From the NCBI GenBank assembly GCA_965223585.1, contig CBDCWW010000014.1:124001-188000 (forward strand): a stretch of DNA of 64,000 nucleotides, written 5' to 3'. This document shows, piece after piece, positions 17,741-25,408 of this stretch. Position 1 is the first letter of the stretch; each line of letters opens with the position of its first letter. The notes under the pieces were generated by a model. The model was not told the DNA's origin and searched no databases. It was given only the letters and a program-made list of their open reading frames with translations. Origin of the DNA: CBDCVN01 sp965223585 (GTDB lineage Bacteria; Deinococcota; Deinococci; Deinococcales; Trueperaceae). The translations under genes were made by a program, and so were the position numbers.

Positions 17741-17827
17741 TATCTAACTCCTTAAGCTTGTATGAATTTGTTGTTCGCTCACAAGCTAAGGAAAAGTATA
17801 CATTCTAGCTATCAGCCAGTTATCAGC
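17741..17827 (-). promoter_or_regulatory. SARP-type promoter and leader of the disrupted repeat-protein gene
   Basis: On the minus strand, GCTGATAA and GCTGATAG (complement at 17820-17827 and 17809-17816) are 11 bp apart. Eight bases separate the second from TATACT (17795-17800). The leader keeps the AGCTTGT/ACAAGCT stem and an AAGGAG ribosome-binding site. Only two repeats are seen, against three at the cytolysin genes. Confidence 0.78.
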
Positions 17828-17860
17828 AGAGTTGTTCTAATTATTTTTGTAAGTGTTTTA

Positions 17861-17893
17861 AGGCTCGAGCGCTTTGTTTTGGGTGCTCGAGCC
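17861..17893 (-). terminator. GGCTCGAGC/GCTCGAGCC hairpin
   Basis: Inverted copies of ggctcgagc flank a 14-base loop about 40 bases past the stop at 17933. It is a probable terminator for that gene, and again uses paired CTCGAG palindromes. Confidence 0.65.
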
Positions 17894-17932
17894 AACTTCA
17901 TCAAGTCAAAGCCAAGTTTAATTCATTTGGCT

Positions 17933-18682
17933 TTAAGGAAAGACTGTGGCCTTATCACCTACCATCCATTGTCCCGGAGCAGCAGTTCCATCATCCCAAC
18001 GTCCATGCCCATCACCTACTGAACCTCCATTACTACTACGCCATAATATTGCTTTTGAAACTTTTCCAGTTCTATTATTTCTTACTTGAACGACTATACC
18101 ACCCCATTCTGTATGCCCAAAGATAGCGTCTACTTCAGCAACACTAAAATTAAAGTATTTACCAATGTTTCCTTGAGCATGATCAACACTCTTTACATCA
18201 AAAACTCCTTTTCCAAGGATGGTTATGTTATCACCCGCTCTCCATTGCCATGGAGCAGCAGTTCCATCATCCCAACGCCCATGTCCATCACCTATTGAAC
18301 CCCCATTGCTAGCACGCCATAATATTGCCTTTGCTACCTGACCAGTCTCCTCATTTCTTATTTGAACGTTTATACCATCCCAATTTGGATTACCGATAAT
18401 TCCATCTACCTCGCTAATGTTAAAATTAAAATATTGACCAATGCTCCCCTGAGCATGATCAACACTCAATACTTTAAAGGTTCCTATATCCTGATCAGTA
18501 GTAGAATATATATTTTCAATAAGATTTTTTTCTGTACCGGGAATACTGTTGACACCAAGTGGCTCAGGCCAACGTCCCTGTGTAGAGTCAGAATCAGCAT
18601 ATACACCACCAGTAAGAATGGATGTAAAACTATTGAGTAGAAGAACAATAAAAACAATGTTTGGCCAAAATAATCTAATCAT
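17933..18682 (-). CDS. Secreted protein with two 92-residue repeat domains
   Basis: A 249-residue exported protein of unrecognised family. The leader MIRLFWPNIVFIVLLLNS parallels that of the GH114 lipoprotein, but the Cys is replaced (NSFTS), so it may not be lipidated. The shared STQGRWPEPL motif follows at about residues 33-42. Two tandem copies of a 92-residue domain then occur (276-bp DNA period), with SVDHAQG.IG.YFNF, ILWR.SNGGS.GDGHGRWDDG and QW..GD as landmarks. The same domain occurs once in the disrupted neighbour. Tryptophan- and glycine-rich beta repeats would fit carbohydrate binding, but that is a guess. TAAAAT lies 8 bases before the ATG with no ribosome-binding site. Confidence 0.75.
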   Translation of the reverse strand: MIRLFWPNIVFIVLLLNSFTSILTGGVYADSDSTQGRWPEPLGVNSIPGTEKNLIENIYSTTDQDIGTFKVLSVDHAQGSIGQYFNFNISEVDGIIGNPNWDGINVQIRNEETGQVAKAILWRASNGGSIGDGHGRWDDGTAAPWQWRAGDNITILGKGVFDVKSVDHAQGNIGKYFNFSVAEVDAIFGHTEWGGIVVQVRNNRTGKVSKAILWRSSNGGSVGDGHGRWDDGTAAPGQWMVGDKATVFP

Positions 18683-18816
18683 TAAATCTTATTTTAGCTA
18701 GTTCTAATGAATTTTATGTCTTCTTTACAATGACAAGAACCTAGCATTGAAATGCTAGACTCTGTCAAGTAGAATTTGGGTTTTGCCTCCCTTTTTGATA
18801 TTTATAAATTAATTTT

Positions 18817-18846
18817 TTAGGACTCGAGTTTTTGCTCGAGCCCTAA
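18817..18846 (-). terminator. CTCGAG-paired hairpin after cytolysin B
   Basis: ttaggactcgag and ctcgagccctaa form an imperfect stem around tttttg. It lies 20 bases past the stop at 18866 in that gene's direction. It resembles the 15924 and 17861 hairpins. Confidence 0.7.
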
Positions 18847-18865
18847 GCCTAAATTTTATAGTTCT

Positions 18866-20522
18866 TTAATAAAGATAACTCACACGCTTGACATTATAGT
18901 AAAGTGTTGAGCTACAATCAGGACTGCTTTTACTACTGCGATCACCTTTACTTGAACCCTCAGTTACAGTAAATTTCCAAGTACCTACTTTATCGTCAGC
19001 ACTTGGCCAATCGTCATCAAAAAGTGCACCCGAGATACTAATACCATCGTTATTTGCATAGTAAAGGTCTTTGGTGCTTGACCTATTGATGCTCACAAAA
19101 GTTCCTGCGTTTTTACCCTTCGCAGCACTCTCAGAAATGCGCCAAACCTCGGCACCGTCTATATTAAAGTTGCCATAAACCTCTACTTGGCCATCTCCAC
19201 ATGTGCCGTTAAGTTTAAATTCTTTTAAAGTCACTTGAATTCGCTCTCCTTTAGGTGTAGCGGCTCTAGGGTTACACTTTTGCACTTTGTACTCGGTTAT
19301 GTCACCAACACTTGCAACATTGCCTTTAAGGTCACGTATTTCATAAGAAATAGGTACAGCTTGGGTAGCTTCTATAGGTACGAAGAACTTCTTTAAGTCT
19401 AAAATAGCTGCTTTGGATGCTTCTTGTGTACCTCCAAATGAAATAAGGGTTTCTTGACTGTTGGTAAGTATACTTCTATCTTCATCGGTATAATCTGCAC
19501 CACCACTAAATGCCCCATAAGATCCACTCACAGCTGCCGATAAACGCTCAAAGCTTTCCACCTCGGTACTGGTCAACGAATACATAAGTATGCGACCATA
19601 GGTCACAGTTTTTACATAAACAGGTAGATTATTTGCCCCCATACGTCCTTGGGCTTCTTCTTGATCTAGATCTGCTTTTGTTACACTGCTAGCAAAAAGG
19701 TCTGCAGGTGTACCTATATTATCTTCGCTATAAGAAATTTTAAAGAGGGGTTCAACAAAATTCACCATTATGGTGTGACTGCTAGCTTTACGTTCACTAC
19801 CAAAGTTAAACGAAGCATCTATTTTGGTTGTTAATTTATCGTCATAACCTGCTGATATACCTACTTCATTTAGTGATTGCTCATAGGAGTGAGCTTCTAC
19901 ACGATTAAAGAAAACATTGCCGGGTACAACATCAATTTCACCTAAGCGCGTATCGGCACGACGTATAAGTTCTGAAACAGCATCTCGCATAGTTGCAGTA
20001 GTAGGATTATCTACGGTTATGCTTGGGTCACTTATATTTAAATCTATAGTTATGGTTATGGGTGAGCGAGCTAAACGTACATCTCTTAATAATCCTTTTT
20101 CAATTTCATCACCTTGTAACAAGGAGCCCGGATAGAGTACATCTGTTGCTAACCCAGCTAGAAAGATGTCTTTATAGGTTGTTTTATTAGGGTCTAGCTC
20201 TTTTGTTTCAACAGTACAGTCATAGGTGGTATTGTCTTCTACAACAACTCCTTCTTTTAGATCACGTGTATCTACATTTTGTACAGTTGGCGTTTCCCAT
20301 GCGGGTAAGGCATTAGCATAGGCGTTAATGGCTTGTTTGTCTGGATTAGGGTTAGGATTAGGATTAGGATTGGGATTAGGATTGGGGTGCTGTTTGTGTA
20401 CTACAGGCAGTAAAAATTATACTAATAAAAAGGAGTGTTAGCCATACAAAGTGCTTTACTGTTAAACCTTGAACTGATTTTAAACTTTTAGAAAATATAG
20501 GGGCTTTACTTAAGTCTTTCAT
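18866..20522 (-). CDS. CDC-like pore-forming lipoprotein B, frameshifted near the N-terminus
   Basis: A paralogue of cytolysin A. The start ATG at 20522 gives MKDLSKAPIFSKS and a lipobox ending SIIFTAC. After ACSTQTA the frame breaks at a CCCC run (20384-20387). Deleting one base continues into a PNPNPNPNP linker and the whole CDC-like core: DVLYPGSLLQGDE, RSPITITIDLN, YEQSLNEVGISAGYDD, SVTKADLDQEE, LPVYVKTVTYGRILMYSLTS. The 3' part from 20122 is an intact open frame. The C-terminal about 125 residues (KGERIQVTLKEFKLNGTCGDG...) differ from cytolysin A and lack the domain-4 undecapeptide. The promoter carries three SARP-like repeats. The shift may be sequencing error, phase variation or decay. 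Confidence 0.82.
20341..20387 (-). repeat. Hexanucleotide GGATTA/GGATTG tandem repeat encoding (Pro-Asn)n
   Basis: About seven near-identical hexamers (ggatta, gggtta, gggatt variants) encode the Pro-Asn linker of cytolysin B on the minus strand. They end in the GGGG run where the frame breaks. Copy-number change would alter linker length in frame, while slippage in the G run would toggle translation. Confidence 0.75.
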
Positions 20523-20620
20523 TATTCCATTCCTTAAGCTTGTATGGATTTGCTGTTTGCTCACAAGCTAAGGAAAAATATACAGATTAGCTATCAGTTG
20601 GCTATCAGTCAATTATCAGT
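20523..20620 (-). promoter_or_regulatory. SARP-type promoter and 5' leader of cytolysin B
   Basis: ACTGATAA, ACTGATAG and ACTGATAG (complement at 20613-20620, 20602-20609 and 20591-20598) recur at 11-bp steps. Eight bases follow to TATATT (20577-20582). The AGCTTGT/ACAAGCT leader stem and an AAGGAA ribosome-binding site follow. The layout is the same as at 13897-13993. Confidence 0.8.
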
Positions 20621-20744
20621 TGTTTCTTAAATGCTCCCATATCAATTACAGGTATGCCCTGATCTAAAGCATCCATTATCTCAGTATAATTTACTGCCAG
20701 AAAGCCTGTAGCTAATCATGATAGCGACAAACTACAAACTCCCC

Positions 20745-20925
20745 GCTATTTATAGATGTCCAGATAAATATTTTCCTTATCAACACGAGAAATGTCATCC
20801 TGAGCGCAGCGAAGGATCTCCCATGCGTTAATGCCCTTAGAGATTCTTCGTCGTTATACTCCTCAGAATGACATGCTCACAGAGGGAGTTTTTCCCCTAG
20901 GAAAAAACTTTTCTGGAGTACTATA
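20745..20925. repeat. Dispersed repeat R1, full inverted-repeat copy
   Basis: tgtcatcctgag at 20793-20804 and ctcagaatgaca at 20862-20873 are near-inverted ends of a foldable element with gcgaaggatct / agattcttcgtc inside. Flanks (tatagatgtccagataaat on one side, acagaggga on the other) are shared with 58640-58835. It is probably a non-coding, MITE- or REP-like repeat. Confidence 0.78.
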
Positions 20926-20939
20926 AGACTTTAATTATC

Positions 20940-20985
20940 ATTAATGGAAACCACTACCAGAAGTAGTGGTCTAGTCAAAAGTTAT
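20940..20985 (+). mobile_element. Solo IS200-like left end
   Basis: tggaaaccactacc...gtagtggtctagt matches the left end of IS200 copy 2 (17540-17575) in the opposite orientation, including bases outside the hairpin. No transposase gene adjoins it. It is a relic or minimal non-autonomous end, just downstream of the osmC stop. Confidence 0.72.
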
Positions 20986-20996
20986 ATTGTGTTGAC

Positions 20997-21422
20997 TTAA
21001 ATTAATTTGGCATCAAGATTGATTTTGGTAGCAGCCAGTGCCTTGGATACTGGGCAACCTACTTTAGCTTCATTTGCATGCTTTTGAAAGGTGGCGTCAT
21101 CTATATTAGGAACGTCTGCTTCTGAGCGTAATGTAATTTGGGTAATTACAAAATTGCCATCTACTTGCTCGAGCTGAACTTCAGCTTCTGAAGCAACAGA
21201 ATTAGGAGTATAACCTGCTCCATCTAGAATATTAGCAAATGCCATTGAAAAACAACCTGCGTGTGCAGCTGCAATAAGTTCTTCAGGGTTGGTGCCTGTG
21301 CCATTTTCAAAGCGAGAGCTAAAGGAATATTGCCCTTCATAAGCCCCACTGCCAAGTTTGACATTACCTGAACCTGCAGTTAAATTACCATTCCACTTAG
21401 CTTGTGATTTACGTTTAATCAT
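20997..21422 (-). CDS. osmC: OsmC-family organic hydroperoxide reductase
   Basis: A 141-residue OsmC/Ohr-fold peroxiredoxin, of usual length. It reduces organic peroxides with a Cys pair, visible as HAGCFSMAFA (about residue 56) and KVGCPVSKAL (about 123). GTNPEELIAAAHAG is the family signature; the KRKSQAKWNGNL start favours OsmC over Ohr. An AAGGAGT ribosome-binding site precedes the ATG. It is likely monocistronic, with a solo IS200 end beyond its stop. Confidence 0.92.
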   Translation of the reverse strand: MIKRKSQAKWNGNLTAGSGNVKLGSGAYEGQYSFSSRFENGTGTNPEELIAAAHAGCFSMAFANILDGAGYTPNSVASEAEVQLEQVDGNFVITQITLRSEADVPNIDDATFQKHANEAKVGCPVSKALAATKINLDAKLI

Positions 21423-21986
21423 TTTTGACTCCTTTGATTAGTTTTGCTTTTGAGTGTGATTTCCGTTGCAATTTAGTTATCACTTAAGCAATTGTTAGAG
21501 TATAACTAATTGAATAATAGTTAAACAGCCTAACATATATTAAGATAGCTCTTGCTTTGTTGCAAGAGCATGGAAGAAATTCGAATTTACTCTCAAATCC
21601 ATCATGTTGCTGCCACAGGTTTTATGAGCATCAATCGTAAGGGTTTAAGATTTTAAACCCCTACAATACGTGCCTGATGACAGGTACTTTCATTCATAAA
21701 ATTATGTTGTATAAACGACGATAGAAAAAATAAATTATGCCAATTTGTGTATCTGAAAATTTTCTTTGGTGATTTTCAATTAGAAATAAATTTAAGCAAA
21801 GCAAAGGTACAAAGCTTTCATACCTATCGTTCACCGTTACCAAATCATAGTTAATCACTTAATCACAAAAATCAAAGTTCAGACATTAATGCAGAACATC
21901 CAAGGTACGTGTTGCCCAAGTAAAGCTTGGGAATAAGCTCTAAGAGTTGTGGAAGTTGGGTTTTAGAGTGCTAGATATGTTGTATA
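21423..21986. other. Gene-free gap with R2 palindrome
   Basis: About 560 bases without a supported gene. They contain the osmC promoter side, AT-rich sequence, and the second R2 palindrome (gggtttaagattttaaaccc, 21642-21661), whose gta...cctac flanks match 14145-14172. I see no small ORF with convincing translation signals. Confidence 0.5.
21638..21665. repeat. Dispersed palindrome R2, copy 2
   Basis: gggtttaagattttaaaccc, flanked by gtaa and cctac, matches the copy at 14145-14172 in layout with compensating base changes in the stem. Preserved pairing suggests a structured element rather than chance. Confidence 0.65.
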
Positions 21987-22889
21987 GTGAAGAACGCAAT
22001 AATGTTTTATGAAGAAGAAGTATTAATCAAAAATTTTGACATGTACAATAAAGCTTGTGGCCAAGAGAATTTGGATGTTAAAATTCACCAAAAGATTAAA
22101 AATGCTCTTGATGTTAGAAATAACCTGCCAATAAGTTTAATAGGGATTTTGTCTGAATTAATAACAAATGAACCTCAATATTATTGGAATAAAGAGGTAA
22201 TGATAGAGATATGTCAGCAACTATCAAATCTCTATCAAAAAGATGACGGGAAATTTTTAGAGGCATTTACCTTGTCCCAGGAGCACTTTTTTGCTGCACT
22301 AGATTCCTACTTGAGTATTATAGAAACATACAATGAGCTTCACGATGTGTCCTATGATGATGAGTTAAAAACAAGGCTGTATAGAAATACTCTATATACT
22401 CGAATATGTGAAGAATGCCTAATGAATTTTATCGATGTTTGCGAGATATTCTTGATGAATTTTCAGAGAAAAGCTACTCTAACTTAGCAACCTTAGGAGC
22501 TGTATTACCAGCCTTGCAAAAACAAGGCTTTCTCAAATCATCACATATTAACATTGATCTTAGAAATGCAATTAATCATGGAAATGTTGTAGTAAAAGGT
22601 AAAGAAGTATTTTTTAGCTACAAAAAGGGTCAAAATCATGTTACGCAGAGTTTGAAGATTTGGGAATATGATGATAAACTTCACAACATTTTAGATATAG
22701 GGAGTGGCATGTTAGCTGGCTTTAGCAAGTTCTTCATAGAAAACAGCTATTTTTTTAAATTACTTCTTTCGCAAAAACTAAGTGAGAATATTCAATTTGA
22801 ATGGATAAAACTATTCTATAGAACGACCTCTACAAGGATTTTGTTTTTAGACAAAGCACTTATAGGCTTGAGCTTACCCCCAAAATTTA
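21987..22889 (+). pseudogene. HEPN-like protein gene, frameshifted and cut by IS3, 5' part
   Basis: Two overlapping frames (21987-22487 and 22415 onward) look like one gene with an indel near 22440-22460, since both read through the same acidic helical stretch (RICEECLMNF / DILDEFSEKS). The second frame carries IDLRNAINHG near 22555, an R-x4-H motif preceded by helices. This is the hallmark of HEPN domains, often RNases in abortive-infection or toxin systems. The reading is then lost in the left end of an IS3-family element. The remaining part is at 24182-24939. The gene is probably inactive. The family assignment rests on one motif and helical context. Confidence 0.6.
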
Positions 22890-22955
22890 GACAAAAAACC
22901 CCGGCGAAATTAAGGTCCATTAAAGATGTAAAATATCTAGAATATGGAGATATAA

Positions 22956-23249
22956 ATGAGCCAGACAAAAGGAATAAGAAAAACATATAAGAAAGAATTC
23001 AAAGCTAAAGTTGCAGCAGCAGCCATAGCTGGGGAGAAAAATCTTGCAGAATTAGCAAGTCAATATGGTGTACACACCACTCAAATTAAAGAATGGAAAA
23101 AAGCTGGATCAGAGGCATTGAATGAAAGATTTTCACTACTAAGAGGCAGAAAAGCAAGACTACAAGAACGTAGAGAGGCTGCACTATACGAACAGATCGG
23201 TAAGTTGAAAATGGAATTAGATTTTTTGTCCAAAGGGCTCAAAAACTGA
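22956..23249 (+). CDS. IS3-family transposase OrfA
   Basis: A 97-residue helix-turn-helix protein (RKTYKKEFKAKVAAAAIAGE, VHTTQIKEWKK) followed by a coiled segment ending LYEQIGKLKMELDFLSKG. Near the end, T TTT TTG at 23222-23228 is a classic slippery heptamer. A -1 shift there continues as DFFVQRAQKLSQEER into OrfB, giving the usual OrfAB fusion transposase. The preceding host gene overlaps its start. Confidence 0.92.
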   Translation: MSQTKGIRKTYKKEFKAKVAAAAIAGEKNLAELASQYGVHTTQIKEWKKAGSEALNERFSLLRGRKARLQERREAALYEQIGKLKMELDFLSKGLKN

Positions 23250-23263
23250 GCCAAGAGGAACGT

Positions 23264-24088
23264 ATGTTGATAGTTGACCCAAAGCACCCTCAATTGAGCA
23301 TTACTAAACAATGTGAGTTACTGAACCTGAATCGTAGTAGTTATTACTATCGACCTACAGGAATCAGTGATCTCAATGAAAAGTTGATGCAAAGGATAGA
23401 TGAGTTATATACAGATCATCCTTTTCTAGGCTATCGTAAGATAACAGCAATGCTCAATGGAGAAAGCTATAAAGTCAATCACAAAAGAGTATATCGTTTG
23501 ATGTGCCTGATGGGTTTGCAAGCAATTTATGCCAAGCCCAAATTAAGTAAACCAAAGGAAGGACACAAAATTTACCCATACCTTCTGAAAAACAAAATCA
23601 TAAACAAACCAAATCAGGTATGGGCTAGTGATATCACCTATATACGTTTACAAGGAGGGTATTGCTATCTGGTAGTAGTAATGGATTGGTATAGCCGTTA
23701 TGTAGTCTCATGGGAAGTTTCAAGTAACATGAAAGCAACGTTCTGTATAGAAGCATTAGAAGAGGCATTGGAAGGAGAGAAGCCAGAGATATTCAATACA
23801 GATCAAGGTAGTCAGTACACGAGTTATGAGTTTACAGATATATTGAAGGCAAATGAAATAGCAATCAGCATGGATGGAAGAGGTTCATACATGGATAATA
23901 TATTTACAGAAAGGTTGTGGAGAACTGTAAAATATGAAGAGGTATACCTTAAGGAGTACAAAAATATTGAGCAAGGAAGGGAAGAAATAGGAAAGTACTT
24001 GCAATTTTATAATAGTGAACGTCCACATCAATCATTGCAGTACAAAACACCTGAGTTAGTTTACAGAAAGGAAAAACTAAGCCAATAA
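23264..24088 (+). CDS. IS3-family transposase OrfB (rve integrase core)
   Basis: A 274-residue DDE recombinase. The HTH_21-like N-terminus (YRKITAMLNGE) is followed by the integrase core with Asp in VWASDITYIRL, Asp in NTDQGSQYTS and Glu in NIFTERLWRTVKYEEVYL, the normal DD(35)E set. SERPHQSLQYKTPELVY ends the protein. It lies in the -1 frame relative to OrfA and is probably made as an OrfAB fusion through the slippery site at 23222. The frame is intact. Confidence 0.94.
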   Translation: MLIVDPKHPQLSITKQCELLNLNRSSYYYRPTGISDLNEKLMQRIDELYTDHPFLGYRKITAMLNGESYKVNHKRVYRLMCLMGLQAIYAKPKLSKPKEGHKIYPYLLKNKIINKPNQVWASDITYIRLQGGYCYLVVVMDWYSRYVVSWEVSSNMKATFCIEALEEALEGEKPEIFNTDQGSQYTSYEFTDILKANEIAISMDGRGSYMDNIFTERLWRTVKYEEVYLKEYKNIEQGREEIGKYLQFYNSERPHQSLQYKTPELVYRKEKLSQ

Positions 24089-24181
24089 CAACAGAGCAAA
24101 CTGTTATCGAGCTTACAAACAATGTAATCTCAGTTTGTTATTATTTTAGTAGGTCTTAATTAACCTTAATTTTTTGTCCGA

Positions 24182-24939
24182 TCAATTGGGTTCACCTCAG
24201 CTCATCTCAAATAAATGTTATTCTTCAAACTTCACTTGAGGATCAAGGGGCATTGTTCTTTTCACTCATTGAGGTTTTAAGAGGAGTTTATTTAACCTTT
24301 CCACATTATGACAGATACTTAATAAGTTATAGACACAATAGAAGTGCAGAAGGTTTTATACGCTTGTCGCAAGAAGACCTAAAAGATGTGCTACAGGTAG
24401 ACAACGCCACATTATTACAAAGAGCAAAAACCTCAGGTGAAATAATGGCATTAGGCATTCAGACAGATGAAGTAGACGAGCAAGCCTACAAATTTCATCT
24501 TTTTCCAAGGGTTAAAGGTTTTAATTGGTCAGTAAAAAAAATTCAAGATTGTAGTATTGAAAATCATAAAAGACTTAAAGGGAATTTAATTCTTGAACCA
24601 GAAATGAAAACAAGGGAGATCAAACAAATAATCAAAGAAGCAATTCAACAAGTGAAAAAGCTAAATACTCCCAAAAACCCTCGAGAAAATCTCCCATTTG
24701 GTGACTTAGAAGCTGATGCTGTGTTTTTAAATGTATTCTATAAAGTTGCTAAGCGAAAAAGCTTTGATTTGTTTCCTGGAAACCCATATTTTATTTGTAT
24801 AGCACATTATTATAGTCATGAGAATGTCCCAAGGCTAAAGGATGGAAGCCTTCCAAAATCTCTTTGGATTCAATATAGAAAAGAATATTTAGATAATATT
24901 GATTTAGCTTGGAATCCAAACTTTAAAAGTAAAAAGTAA
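24182..24939 (+). pseudogene. 3' part of the IS3-interrupted HEPN-like gene
   Basis: The frame is open from the IS right end (NWVHLSSSQINV, about 24184) and runs about 250 residues, with the first usable start a TTG at 24253. It contains LFFSLIEVLRGVYLTFPHYD and a charged helical region, then GNPYFICIAHYYSHENVPRL. I recognise no family in this part. Its codon use and position suggest it was the C-terminal portion of the gene starting near 21987. An independent short gene cannot be excluded. Confidence 0.5.
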
Positions 24940-25107
24940 AAATGAGGTTGTTTCCTGACAACCACAGGTAAATTATTTCCTGCTGACACTTTTATGTTAA
25001 CGAATGTTAATCGAGCTGAAGAAGTCATGATCACAAGGAGTAAACTAAGAAATGATTGAGGCTATACACAAAACACTTTTCCAGAAATCTTATTTGGTGG
25101 TAATTAA

Positions 25108-25389
25108 ATGAATACAACCAACCCACAAGAACAAATCACAGCTCTCTTTCGTGAATCTGGCCCAGCCCACCACAAAGCCTATATTGAAACTAACGGAGCA
25201 GACCCAGACTGGCCTATTTGGTACGCTGCATACCTACACGAACGGCTCAGTAAGTTATTAAAAGGAAGCTTCACCAAAAGTGAGTTAGTGTGCTTGCTTA
25301 TAGAAGCTGATAAGGAACATAAACAAAAAGCCAAGGGTACAGATTGGCCAAGTTATTACGCTCAGTTTTTCCTCGAGCGCTACAACTAA
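25108..25389 (+). CDS. Small acidic protein with duplicated WP-x-(W/Y)YA motif
   Basis: A 93-residue soluble protein of unknown function. It contains two similar segments, PDWPIWYAAYLHERL (about 32-46) and TDWPSYYAQFFLERY (about 78-92), flanking a helical linker with KSELVCLLIEADKEHK. A GGTGG ribosome-binding site precedes the ATG at good spacing. It is convergent with cytolysin C, 19 bases away. The 168 bases upstream contain no other gene. I have a vague memory of similar small aromatic-rich proteins but cannot name a family. Confidence 0.7.
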   Translation: MNTTNPQEQITALFRESGPAHHKAYIETNGADPDWPIWYAAYLHERLSKLLKGSFTKSELVCLLIEADKEHKQKAKGTDWPSYYAQFFLERYN

Positions 25390-25408
25390 ACTATAGTAAA
25401 TCTACCTC

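Larger units (their letters stand above)
22890..24180 (+). mobile_element. IS3-family insertion sequence
   Basis: A roughly 1.29-kb element with orfA and orfB in a -1 relation. Candidate ends share gacaaaaaa (22890) with ttttttgtc (to 24178), an imperfect inverted repeat; exact borders and target duplication are not resolved. It interrupts a HEPN-like gene. Confidence 0.82.

Noticed and set aside
20341..20387. GGATTA repeats resemble telomere-like or CRISPR-like repeats
   Set aside because: They are in frame with a gene and encode the Pro-Asn linker also seen in cytolysin A; there are no spacers.
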